Source of the DNA: Heliocidaris tuberculata
Taxonomy: Eukaryota; Echinodermata; Echinoidea; Camarodonta; Echinometridae
Length of the DNA stretch: 64,000 bases
Direction of reading: 5' to 3'
NCBI GenBank assembly: GCA_025618425.1
Contig: CM046837.1
Span: forward strand, 28,552,232 to 28,616,231
Positions 36,801 through 46,790 of the stretch are shown here, one piece after another. The number at the start of each line of letters is the position of its first letter. Positions within the stretch are counted from its first letter, which is position 1. Under the pieces are notes generated by a model that had not been told where the DNA came from, did not search any database, and saw nothing but the letters and a program-made list of their open reading frames with translations. The position numbers and the translations under genes were made by a program.

Positions 36801-39748
36801 GGAAATGGGAGTGAAAATCAGAGAAGGGAAAGGGGATTGGAGGTAAGATATCAGGCAGATATACAGAAGCAAAATAAGCATCACAGTATTTATCCATACC
36901 ACTATGGGGTAGGATGGATCAGTGGTGTAACGAGCCAGACAAGCCTCATCAGAGAACCATGTTGCTAGGAAACCAACTCTGAGCCCTGAAAGATCGGAGT
37001 AATCCTGACTGCTTCCACTGCGGGCGTAGAGGGCGACCTTGCCCTTTTGAAAGAAGGGTCGTGTGAAGTCGAAGGTGAGGAGACGATCATAGGTTTGGAT
37101 CCATCCTAATTTATACAGAAAGACAAATTCAATATTCATTGCTTATGGATAAATCCTAAGCCCCCTAAAACAATCCTCCAAAGTTGAAAAATCAAACATA
37201 ATTTCAGATGAGCGGGAAAATATGATTATTAAAAAAAAAATTATCTCAAATTCGTCAAGTCTAAATTTTGTATTAGTTTGTTGCTTAAAGTAAATTCACT
37301 TAACTAAACTTTTTACAGCAGTGCCGATAGAGAATTATCACTGTTTTTTAGAAACATATGCCCATACATCATTTATAAAACAGCAAGATATTTCTATTAG
37401 CAATTACACTCTTGAGACTCATGTGATTTCTAAGGCCACAATTCCTTAAATTAATTATAATTAGGAATATTTTATTTAAGTTTGCCAATAGGACAAAAAA
37501 GGTAAGACAAGCAAAAGAGTTGAGAAAGACAAAATTCATCATAAAATTATCTTGGAGTTGGTGTATTTAAGGTATGCCACGTGGGTTTCAAATCCGACAG
37601 TGAGTTCAGCTATCTATTCTTACCTGTACAGGCGGTGTACCATTTAGCCATCAAGCCGGCACCTCCCCTGGCTCTCTCGCTAGCTGGGCTGTCCCAGCAG
37701 TTACTGTACAAATCCCACACCAACTCACAGTTTTTGTTAGCTATATCACATACTGAAACAAAATCAGAAATATTCATACTGAAAAAAGTGTTCGGAGCCA
37801 GAAGGGCGTTAACTTTGTACAAATGATGGGACTTACCGCCCTTCGGGCTCCAAACAAACGTAATATCATTTTATGATATATTTATTCATTATATATTATG
37901 AGAGATTGATGAACTGCCTACAGACAAATTACATGTACAATGAATATAGGTATACTGCACTATATAGGATAAGCTCATTCACTTAAAACCCATTATAATC
38001 GGGTAATGATATTTAGAAATGACTCACAATTATTTATTGCGATCACAGATGATCATAAGAATGAGAAATAAGACATACCAGAGCAAATTTCAAAAAAGAA
38101 ATAAAGCATTTGAAACAATTATGTGAGGTTGCTATTTCATAATTTTTGTATATTTTGTTCTTTGTATATACCATTTTGACTCCATACTTTTTACATGTTT
38201 AAATAGTGTTTTGTGGTTTGTGGAATTAGATGAAATGAAGTTTGAATATCCCCTGAATGATAACAATGTAACTAGTTCATGGTTACCTGCATCGATAATA
38301 TCGGCATTATATCCCTTGATCTGATAAGATACAGGGTCCCTGATAGAAAAAAAGAAAGAAAGAAAGAATGAAAGAAAGAATCAAAAGAGCATTTCAGTTG
38401 ATATCAAGTATTTGCAATTTTCAATGACATCCATGAATTTTGATATGTTGTACATTATTAGAAAAAAAAATCAAAATCTAGAATATCTCTTATTCCTAAG
38501 ACAAACGCATAGCTTGACTTTAAGTCCCACGAAAATGGCCATCGACAAAAGAAATTATATAATAATAAATTCTGCATTTGAAACGTATCGTATGAAGATT
38601 ATTACTGGAGAAACAAGACAAGACTCTTTTCAGGTTGCATCAGCAGAACTTTGGAACAAATTGCCAGAAAATATCAAAAATTGTGATACCGTTGACAACT
38701 TTAAGGCGGTTCTAGGACACCTACCCCCTGGACAACCACCCCTGGATAACCACCCCTAGGATAACCACCCTCTAGGACAACTACCCCCTAGGACAACTAC
38801 CCCCTAGGGCAACCACCCTCTAGAATGACTACCCCTCGGGACAATTACCCTCTAGGATGATTACCCCCCGACTAACTACCCCCTAGGGCAACCACCCTCT
38901 AGGACAACTACCCCCCAGACAACTATCCCCGAGGACAAACACCCTCTAGGACAACTACCCCCCGGACAACTACCCCCTAGGACACGTGTCCGGGGGGTAG
39001 TTATCCGGGGGTAGTTGTCCCAGAGGGTGGTTGTCCTAGGGGGTAGTTGTCTGGGGGGTAGTTGTCCGGGGGGTAGTTGTCCTGGAGGGTGGTTGCCCTA
39101 GGGGGTAGTTAGTCGGGGGGTAATCATCCTAGAGGGTAATTGTCCCGGGGGGTAGTCGTCCTAGGGGGTGGTTGCCCTAGGGGGTAGTTGTCCTAGGGGG
39201 TAGTTGTCCTAGAGGGTGGTTATCCTAGGGGTGGTAATCCGGGGTGGTTGTCCAGGGGGTAAGTGTCCGGATAAGGCACGTATTAAAACATATGTTTTTA
39301 GAAATAACTTCCAATGTTAACTGGTAACTACAGAAAGTACAAATATGTTGAGCATAACTTGCTCTTCACAAGCTTCTCTATCCAATTTTCCTTTTTCCTC
39401 TTTCTTACAGCGCATAGGGGCATATTGTGATATGCGCTATATAAATATGGTATATTATTATTATTATTATTAGTTGCAATATTCATAATAGAGTATACAA
39501 TTATCAGGACCCAGGAGAGATGGTTTATATTTTGAAAATAGCTTTGTATACGATGTTTGATGCTGACAAATTTTTCTTAATCCTGACGAGAAAATGCCTT
39601 GCTGCTGCCTTAAAGTTATTCGATTACAAAAATTTGATTATAAAAATGTTACTTTATATTATATTGCACTAAAGTATGTGAACAAATGTTAAATGTCAAC
39701 AGAAGCAACAATAGAAAATAAATTTAATTTGAATTTGAATTAAATTGA

Positions 39749-39797
<49 letters not shown>

Positions 39798-42700
39798 TTT
39801 CTCTCTCTCTCTCTCTCCTGGCCTTCCCGAAGTCTCTTAACATACAATCAATACAATCACACTCTCTTCCGAATACCCCTTATTTATTTCCTACTTATCA
39901 AATTCACATAACCATGATAACTGAAGTCTAATGTATATTCTTATCCCCAATTTTGTCTATGTGCATTTATAACAGAGAATATGTCGTGGAATTAAAGCTG
40001 TATGGCGACATCTCAGTGACTTCTTAAACCTCAAAATACTTGGTAAAAACACACACAAAATAATATAAAGAGGGTTCACTCACAGATACTCCAATCGGTT
40101 GTCATAGTCACCAATCGCGAAGAGCCAAACTTCATCATCAGAAACTGAAACAGACAATAATAACAAGCAGAATCAGAATAACGAGAACGGCATGCAGTCA
40201 GATAACAATTTGGGGTTTGAAAAATACAATGCCGAACATGAAATGAAGGTAATTGTTGTGTCCAACTAATCTTTGGGCGATGTTGTGCACAGTTTGGTTA
40301 TTTTTTTCCTATCATTCAGTTTAATCATAAATTGGGGAAAAATATTACCTGAAGTAAGGCATAAAATGTCTGTATAGGCCAGGTGGGGTGGACACAGCTA
40401 CTCCTCTCGTGTGTGGCAACTGTTTTTTTGTTTTTTTGTTGTTTTTTTTTTTGTTGTTTGTTTTGTTTGTTTTGTTTGTTTGTTTGTTTGTTTTTTGGGG
40501 GGTTGTGTGTTTTTTGTTGTTTGTTTTTGTTGTTGTTGTTGTTTTTTAACCTAATACATAATTTTTATCGGGGCTGTAGCCCAAGAGACGGCACGAAACA
40601 GACAGACAATGTCGATCAGACGGGCCTTTTAAGAAGTGTTATGAGGGTTCACAAGACAAACAGCCCTCATGGCCGACAGCCCACGATACCGACATGTCGG
40701 TCCTATATGTGTCGGTCTCAAGAGCCCCGAACCCTTTTCCGGGAGTTCGTGAGACCGACATTGTTGGATTATTTTGCGGGCTGTCTTCTGGGAAGTCCGC
40801 ATTTCACAGTGCGGATGGTTGTAAAGAGAAACATACCTTACTTGTAAGGGAACTAGTTTAATGATGATACCTTACACTCTTATTAACCGGCGATCTAATG
40901 AATCGTTACAAACATTCTAAAAGACATGTATGAATATAATTATCGTCTAGATATACGGTAAAGTTCATTCTTTATATAATTATCTTTCCCAGTCGTAATC
41001 ACATCATTATTTACATTATTATCATTACCCAAATCAGCCGGGGCCCGTTTTTGGTGAAGGCATGTTAACCCTGGCGGAAAGAACACAGTGTCCATGGTGT
41101 CCCACAGTGTGTTCACAGTGTGTTCACATAGTCGACTCCGTGAAGATGTGATTCACAATGTTAAAACGCTCGAATTTAACAGTGTGAAGATGATTTCACA
41201 CTTAGTGTTGCACACTTGTTTCACTCTGTGAACACACTGTGCGACACTGTGTTCTTTCAGGCAGGGAAGGAAGGCTTAAATAATTGATTACCTTTCTCTA
41301 TTTGAAAATTCGGAAAGGATTTAGCCATATATTTTAGGTTAAAGGGATAACAGCATCTGCTAGCTAGCCTTCAGTAATTTAGTGATTCAAAATGGGGTGC
41401 GATTGAGCATTATTGTGTCCCCTAAACCGCCCACATTCATTTCACTTCAATTCAATTTATTAAAAAAACAGACATAGCAATCGTGACGAGCAATCATGAT
41501 GCAAATTGGGACCCCAAAAAGCTATGCTTGTGAATGGGGCCCCTGAGAAGGATGGACCTCTCTATCCCGATGGACCGGCAAAGAGACCAACGTGTTTCAA
41601 TGTGCTTTCTCACATTCTTTGTGAGAAGAGAAAATACATTTACATGTATTACCATAATAGCTTTGCATCTATACCCTTTCTGAATTCTTTCTCCTAACTC
41701 CACGTCGCTTATATTGCTCGACAATTTCATTATGCCATGCATATATCTTTTTCCAGGTTGGATTTCCTATCAATGTCCTCGCACCCACATAATATTCAAA
41801 CATTTCAAAATGGTATCACAAGGACACTTGCAGAAAATAAATGCTTCTTTGTCACAAAAATCCACCACATAGACATTCTAGCTTATCGCTTGCATTTTTT
41901 ACCATTTACAAGACTACAATGTATAGATGACAATATATACAAATCAATAAGAAAATAATCATATACAAGAAAGGAATAAACACTTCCTTTAGACTTCTAG
42001 TACAACGTGAGAAAACTTTCTGGGCGGGCCGCTATTAATGAAAATCGATGAGTAAATCCCTTTTTAGTAGTCAAATACCGAAAGGCGATCAATTTAAGCC
42101 CTTTTCGAGTTTCCTTTCAACCAAACACGTCTCCGACTGGTACTGGTTTTTGTATAGGAAAGAAAGGAGAGTTACATGACGCCGTTTCCTAAGGTTCATA
42201 TAAATTCCGAAAGGGTTCGTTACTCCGAAAGTTCGTAATGCCGAAAATGAACTACTAGTATAGGGTTTTGAAGATTCGTTCTTCCAAAAATTAAATAAAA
42301 CCCTATATAATTTTTTTTAAATTATGAACACCCTGGTAAGGAAATTTGTGTTTCGGAATTATGAATCTTCGGTCTTACGAGCCTTCGAAAAAACGATTAT
42401 GGAGATTTTTATTTAGCACAGTAAAGCAAATGAAGTGAAATTTCTTACACGAACTAGGAAATGGTTGCCATCTGTTCTTTATATAAATGAATAAATTTTA
42501 TAAAGATATTCATGATAGAATATTGACTTCCATTTCCCTTAACAGAGTTAAACTATTATCAAACCGTTAATGGTGATTTCTGGTCATTATATACTTTTTC
42601 TCTCTGGGTCAAGATTAAGGGCTGGTCACATTTGTCCGATAACGATAACAACAACAACGAGATTTTCCATTAAAGATACGCCCTACTATATATGGAAGGG

Positions 42701-44706
42701 TATATGGTGAGCATGCTAGTGTCTGTTAATAGGCAGCTATAGGGTGTACCTTTAACGAAAAATCTCGTTATCGTTATCGTTATCGGACAAATGTGACCAA
42801 CCGTTTTGTCGCCTATTTTCTACAATCCTTAGAGCCGATTATTAGAATCCGTCTTAACGGTTTATGGATTATGAGAAGCCAGAATAACACAAAGATTCAA
42901 GGAGTTCTCCTTATACAATACAACCAAGGAGGAAGCTGAAAGTTAATAGTGAAAACTATTTTTGCAATTTGCAAAGCATTCTAAGATGAGAGGAACCTTT
43001 ATAGCAACAACAGCCAACAGAAAAATAGCTAGTTTGAATGATATCAGCTGTGTATTGCACTTAAACTAGGTTCTATATTCTTTGATCAGGCATAATAAAC
43101 TATAATAATAAACTATAACAATAAACTATGTTTTTACTGACTTTCTAAATAATGTTTGATATTCAGTTTGTAGATGACAAACTACCGGAATACTAAGCAG
43201 CTATAGGAATAGACTAAGATAGGAAATCGAAATAGGAATAGAGATAAAGAGAGAGAGATAAAGAGAGAGATAAAGAGAGAAAAGAAAACATACATCTGGT
43301 TGTACGGATAGATTATGAGAGCAGGGGCCCCCCGATTTGCCAAACGTCAGAACGTAGCAAAATATTTGCTTCCTTTTTTTTTTTTTTTTTTTTTTTGCTT
43401 GGTAGACATTATTTTATAGAGCTGTGCCTCATCCCATAGAAATATTCTGGAGCCGTCCCTGTGTGAGAGGAAAGGACAGACGACTAAGGACCAAATAAAA
43501 GGGGGGAGACCGGTCTACATGAAAATAATTAGTAGAAAATGAAAATTTCTACTCGGATGTCTACTAAGGCTTCATCCCGCTAAAGTCCCCGATCCCTGAG
43601 CTTCTAGATAAGTATCACACTGTGTTATGTTTAATGAGGATAATCTCTTGAAAACCGCCTTCGTGCTCTATACAGGGCACATAACAAATCGAAAAGTCCT
43701 ATATAAACATCGAATATTCCTTCGTGTATTTCTTTCTTCCCAAATCTATAGTACTTTTTAGTCCCGTCATTTTTTATCGCTCCCGCTATCATGTCCGTTT
43801 CTTGCGTTGTCATTGTATTCCATTAGTGCTACACTGCAAAAAAATAAAACTACATGTTTTTTAGCCCTTGAAATTACAAGTTATTGCCGTTTTTTCAATT
43901 TTACAGTCTTTCCCTGTAAAACAACAGCAAGTTTGTTGGTTTACCGGAAATCAGCATATATTTACATAATTTTATTGTAAATATATGCTGATTTCCGGTA
44001 AAAAAATTTTAAAAAAATTGGGGAAAAACGGGCACGTTCTATTACTTTCAACACTTTGAAGTAATATAATCACTGATAATATAGGAGAAAAATCTAATAA
44101 AGAAGAGAAAGAAAAAGAAGATACGGTACTTATGAATAATGCGAATGTAAAAACTATACTGACACAGGAAATCAACTAGCATGAAAGTGAAGACATCAAC
44201 TATAACTTCTTATTGCAATGCAGGATATACATACAGAGATAGGCGTTGTTACATTTTAAATGAGCGAGGTGGTTGGGGGCGATTGGTCGTAATAAGCATG
44301 CATATCTCTCCGTTATGATATAGCATATACTATTAGTCTTGACCTCAGTGCCCTATAAATATTGGAATGGGGCAACTACCGACGGCCCTAATACTTTAGA
44401 TTATAAGAAATCATTTGTAAATGTTTTCGGTGGCGGATGTATAGGGGGCTTAGACGGATCGTGCCTCCCCCCCCCCCCCCCCCCCCCCTCCTCTATGTAC
44501 TTACAAGATGATGACGAGGAACTGGAGCTGCTATCCCCTGTAGTACTCCCACCGGTACCAGCGTAGATGTTATAATCAGCCCTGCCTGCCAACCCCACCT
44601 GGGCCAAACTCAGGGCCCCTAGGACCACACCCACCGTGGCTAGCATGAAGGCACAGCATACCAGAAGGACCACTACACATAACTTGTTATCATTATCGGA
44701 CGACAT
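33827..44706 (-). CDS. membrane-anchored or secreted family 3 solute-binding-like protein, whole gene (8 exons)
   Basis: Coding sequence on the minus strand joins 44706-44505, 40144-40084, 38339-38287, 37752-37624, 37105-36900, 35666-35586, 34698-34482 and 33873-33827; all junctions are GT/AG and every phase agrees (331 residues). Residues 9-35 are strongly hydrophobic (signal anchor or signal peptide), then comes a Gly/Ser linker with nine Ser in a row. From residue 70 it reads like a bacterial SBP_bac_3 domain: DEVWLFAIGDYDNRLEYLDP, KGYNADIIDAV, TYDRLLTFDFTRPFF (the Arg of the family's carboxylate-binding position is Arg156), LSGLRVGFLATWF, TAEELIAAVQNGDVDVAFSV and a C-terminal WWDDAF helix. 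The lobes are continuous, with no ion-channel segment as in ionotropic glutamate receptors. An extracellular small-molecule binding role is inferred; the ligand is unknown. Eight exons argue against bacterial contamination. Confidence 0.85.
33960..34085. repeat. (CTC/CTT)n microsatellite in the last intron of the solute-binding-like gene
   Basis: TCC, CTT and CGT triplets; on the transcribed strand it is a polypurine tract. Confidence 0.9.
34160..34347. mobile_element. 188-bp hAT-like element with exact 8-bp duplication
   Basis: It starts CATGGGCCGCGG, ends CTCCGCGACCCC and is flanked by CTGGAAAG at 34152-34159 and 34348-34355. It interrupts a duplicate of the gene's 3' UTR segment. Confidence 0.8.
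34482..34698 (-). CDS. solute-binding-like gene exon 7, end of lobe 2
   Basis: Acceptor CAAAAAG, donor GTATGAG. It encodes VDVAFSVIRPQLDAALETI and continues to EFIRWWDDAFSRLVGTSRY. Bacterial relatives usually have an Asp five residues after the VD of this strand; here that position is Val. Confidence 0.86.
34915..35420. repeat. (CAC/CAT)n minisatellite-like tract
   Basis: About 500 bp of ACCACC, ATCACC and AGTCACC units in the intron between exons 6 and 7 of the solute-binding-like gene. Confidence 0.92.
35586..35666 (-). CDS. solute-binding-like gene exon 6
   Basis: Acceptor GCTACCAG, donor GTAAGT. It encodes 27 residues, GADLPSDSQKITYDTAEELI then AAVQNGD, matching the '..y.s.eealqaL..G' stretch of the family. 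Phase 0 at both ends. Confidence 0.86.
36083..36215. repeat. foldback-like 'CCGAAGGTTCATAAT' array, copy 2
   Basis: It starts TTTTTTCCGAAGGTTCATAA and ends ATGAACCTTCGGAAACACGA, the same inverted ends as the copies at 23871 and 49803. Confidence 0.75.
36227..36835. repeat. 600-bp polypurine tract (GGGA/GGGT-rich)
   Basis: Almost pure purine on the plus strand, with GGGAGGGAGGG blocks near 36345-36480. The gene is transcribed from the other strand, so the transcript is polypyrimidine here. Long open frames across it are artefacts. Confidence 0.92.
36900..37105 (-). CDS. solute-binding-like gene exon 5, ligand-Arg motif and hinge
   Basis: Acceptor AAATTAG, donor GTATGG. It encodes WIQTYDRLLTFDFTRPFF, the counterpart of the bacterial T-x-x-R...dFSxP(Y/F)(Y/F) signature, then LSGLRVGFLATWFSDEACLA in lobe 2, ending at YPIV in phase 0. 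The long open frame on this strand past 36900 is intron read-through into a polypyrimidine tract. Confidence 0.88.
37624..37752 (-). CDS. solute-binding-like gene exon 4
   Basis: Acceptor TTTGTTTCAG, donor GTAAGA. It encodes VCDIANKNCELVWDLYSNCW and then a GGAGLMAKWYTACTG stretch. In bacterial relatives this region holds the loop that leads to the ligand-binding T-x-x-R motif. Four Cys (107, 114, 124, 147) could form disulfides, which fits an extracellular protein. Confidence 0.86.
38287..38339 (-). CDS. solute-binding-like gene exon 3
   Basis: Acceptor TTCTATCAG, donor GTAACC. It encodes DPVSYQIKGYNADIIDA. The GYNADIIDA block matches the G-(F/Y)-x-x-D-(L/I)-x-x-A helix of family 3 solute-binding proteins. 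Confidence 0.86.
38412..38707 (+). pseudogene. LINE (CR1/L2-type) reverse transcriptase C-terminus, 5' part
   Basis: The frame ending GETRQDSFQVASAELWNKLP then ENIKNCDTVDNFK matches the conserved RT C-terminal 'F...W..LP..i....s...Fk' block. It is cut after NFK by the insertion at 38708 and resumes at 39278. Confidence 0.75.
38708..39272. mobile_element. 565-bp foldback element made of GGACAACTACCCCCT-type subrepeats
   Basis: The left arm is built of about 16-bp units on the CCCC-rich strand and the right arm of their reverse complements, meeting at GGACACGTGTCC (about 38981-38992). It is flanked by AAGGC at 38703-38707 and 39273-39277. Removing it leaves the LINE frame open across the joint. 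Confidence 0.8.
39273..39475 (+). pseudogene. LINE remnant, 3' part with stop, hairpin tail and (ATT)n end
   Basis: After the duplicated AAGGC the frame reads KARIKTYVFRNNFQC and a TAA. About 85 bp later come a GCGCAT...ATGCGC hairpin and (ATT)n, the usual 3' end of CR1/L2-type LINEs. Confidence 0.7.
39480..40083. other. intron 2 remainder of the solute-binding-like gene
   Basis: AT-rich, with (CT)n at 39752-39817; no exon other than those listed. Confidence 0.5.
40084..40144 (-). CDS. solute-binding-like gene exon 2
   Basis: Acceptor CTGTTTCAG, donor GTGAGTG. It encodes FSDDEVWLFAIGDYDNRLEY, the first beta strand of lobe 1, and ends two bases into the Leu codon completed by exon 3. Confidence 0.85.
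40580..40835. repeat. GC-rich inverted-repeat segment of unknown kind
   Basis: GC-rich against its surroundings, with ACCGACATGTCGGT at about 40687 and related copies of AGACCGACAT and CAGCCCGC in both orientations. Confidence 0.45.
41069..41266. mobile_element. MITE with GGAAAGAACACAGTG-type ends
   Basis: CCTGGCGGAAAGAACACAGT is inverted at 41246-41265 (ACTGTGTTCTTTCAGGCAGG). The interior is rich in GTGTTCACA and TGTGAACAC words. Confidence 0.75.
42185..42400. repeat. foldback-like 'TCCGAAAGTTCGTAAT' array, copy 3
   Basis: Inverted ends CCTAAGGTTCATATAAATTC and GAATTATGAATCTTCGG with GTTCGTAATGCCGAAAATGA inside; more degraded than the others. Confidence 0.65.
42623..42799. mobile_element. 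palindromic MITE, ends TGGTCACATTTGTCCGATAA
   Basis: The inverted copy TTATCGGACAAATGTGACCA closes the element at 42780-42799; the arms are about 40 bp. A relative with an insertion lies at about 60530-61082. Confidence 0.85.
43322..43461. mobile_element. short hAT-like element
   Basis: It starts CAGGGGCCCC, ends AGCCGTCCCTG and has flanks TATGAGAG and TGTGAGAG (7 of 8 bases equal). The interior has the TTTTTGCTTG stretch shared by other elements here. Confidence 0.6.
43937..44003. repeat. strong hairpin, ~30-bp arms
   Basis: TTTACCGGAAATCAGCATAT is inverted as ATATGCTGATTTCCGGTAAA with a loop of a few bases. Confidence 0.85.
44505..44706 (-). CDS. solute-binding-like gene exon 1: hydrophobic segment and Ser linker
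   Basis: The ATG (44706-44704) has context AAAATGT. It opens MSSDNDNKLCVVVLLVCCAF with a hydrophobic run to about residue 35, then AGTGGSTTGDS and nine Ser. The donor is GTAAGTAC, one base into a codon. A possible acceptor (AACAG) just upstream in the 5' UTR suggests a further noncoding exon. Confidence 0.82.
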
Positions 44707-46790
44707 TTTGAAACCTCCTCAGATCTCAGCTCCACCCTGTTAATTTGAACGCAATGAGAACAATCTATATCGATACTTTTAACAGAACAGAACGTCTGTC
44801 ACAAAATGCACCTTGACTCCTAAAGAATGAGTGATGATCTTACGCCCTTTACTCAGGTCTTCAACTTGATGGAACTCCCTTCACTGGCACAGACCGGCAG
44901 TGATCATAGAGCACAAATGCTTTGGCTCAAGAGTGAAAGAAGGCACCTATTGTCTATCTCGGAACTTGTAGGGGTGCAAGCAATGGTTCTTATAGAACGG
45001 TGTATGAATACACTGTAAAAGGAAGATTATATAACTCGGGTTAGTGTACAGAATTTGAGGCATCACTTGAATTCGATCAGGTAAACGGATTTCGCAAATT
45101 ATTTTTTTCCCCCGACTTTTTAGTAATATGGTCGAAATTTGATCTAAAGGCAGATGATTTTTTGATGTTGTTTTTGTTTTGGACTTGAACACTCTATTAT
45201 GGGGAGAGTGTCCTTTTCATTTATACAAAATATCACGTGACATGTTGTTGAGCAAACAGGAGTTCATTCATTGGTTTATCCAGATTAATGAGATATTGAT
45301 AGACGAGAGATGCGTTGGAGCAGCCTCACGTCAGTCACGTACAGTAGACCCAATGCAATGTTGAGGTGATTTTTTTTTTCCACTAGGACTTCAAACTAGG
45401 GTAGGCTACACCAGTTTCAATACTGGATATACGCCAGTGATTCATCATTCATTATCCGAGAAAATAAAAGACCACTATTAGGGTTTCACGGTACATAGGT
45501 GGAAAACCGGGGGCGGTTTATGTCGAACACACCACTAAAAAGTCCAACTAAACGGATTGATGCCCATGCATAAAATCGCACACCAATGTTCACTTTGCGC
45601 AAAATGGGCACCCCCTCAGTTAAAATTCGTTCCACCGCGCCTGCTGGGAACCAAAGCCTCCATCTTGAGGGTTTGGGGAACCCGGGTGGGGAACCACTTT
45701 GAAAATGAATTTTGTTTATTCTCGCAGCTACACTACTTCTCAGAAGCAGGAGATCAATCGATATGATCGATCACTGCCCGATACCCTATAAGAAAAGCAC
45801 ACACACACACACAAAAAGTACACCTGGAAAGAAGTAGGGGAAATCAATGGCTTACATCTCCAAGCAAACATTATGAAGAGCTTAAAGGAAGTTTTTAAGA
45901 GATAAGATACCTTTGTTCCTTTAGAATTGTACCAGGTTCACCAGTCAATACTAATGGATTATAGTTTTTCGCTTTGTGAAATTTTAGGCTAGTTGTAAAA
46001 CGAGGTCAATACTCAATTCACAAAGCAATGACCATTTTCTTGATTTTTTTTTCGCCCCTAGGGGACGGGGGATAGTCAGAAAATGTAACTGTACACACCA
46101 GGAGTGGATCCAGGATTTTATAAAAGACCGGGCACAAATCTCAGATAATTTTCTGACACCCCCCCCCCCCCCAAAAAAAAAGAGAAAGTCTTATCATAAT
46201 TATTTTTTAAATCCAGATTTCTTCCAAAATTCTCTGACAAGCAAAAAAAACAACAACAGCAACAAAGATGTACACTTTTCTTTCAAAAGGAGGGGGCAGG
46301 GTCGGAAGAGCCCCCCCCCCCCTCCAATCCGCCACCAGTACACACGCGTGACCACAGGTTTTCCAAAACCCCCCTAAACAAGGTTTATCCATTGGTCAAA
46401 TCACACCTTTTTAGAATTTTTAGAAATTTCTCGAAAAAAAAGGACATGTACTTAGAAAAAAGGGTACCCTAAATGCGTTTTAACAAACTCCTCAAACATA
46501 CCCTTTTCCCCGATTTTTGGTTTATTTGATACCCTACATGTGTCACACCCCTTAACCCAGAGCCTTAACCAGCAATGACTACCCTACAACCTTTGGTCGC
46601 TCGTGTGTATAATTATTATTTGAGAGAGAGAGAGTATTATCTGTAGTATAATGAATAATAAAAATCACACGTCTCACCATTTGAGAAGACAACAAGATGA
46701 ATGCGACTGCGTCTCCTATATGCCTCCGCTTAAATTCAGTTGATGGCTCAAACTGTTCTTGAAATCTTGTGATAATCAGAATAAAAAGCC
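44707..46790. other. upstream region of the solute-binding-like gene, no gene seen
   Basis: Probably includes its 5' UTR and promoter, but no clear core motif was found. It holds the hAT-like element at 46099. Confidence 0.4.
46099..46337. mobile_element. hAT-like element with exact 8-bp duplication
   Basis: Flanked by GTACACAC at 46091-46098 and 46338-46345. It starts CAGGAGTGGATCCAGG, ends AATCCGCCACCA and has C-runs inside. Confidence 0.75.

Larger units (their letters stand above)
40145..44504. other. intron 1 of the solute-binding-like gene (4.4 kb)
   Basis: Holds a T/G-rich tract (40420-40550), a GC-rich inverted repeat (about 40580-40835), three inverted-repeat elements, a hAT-like element at 43322, a strong hairpin near 43940 and a C-run at 44468-44489 just inside the exon 1 donor. 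No further exon was found. Confidence 0.6.

Noticed and set aside
36144..37139. 331-codon minus-strand open frame
   Set aside because: Only 36900-37105 is coding (exon 5); the rest reads through the donor into a polypyrimidine intron tract and gives a Ser/Pro/Leu low-complexity product. The equal length to the spliced protein is a coincidence.
38720..39260. CRISPR array
   Set aside because: The short repeats have no unique spacers and form an inverted pair of arms.
33827..44706. Bacterial contamination as the source of the solute-binding-like gene
   Set aside because: Eight exons with GT/AG introns, animal-type repeats in the introns and no operon-like neighbours.
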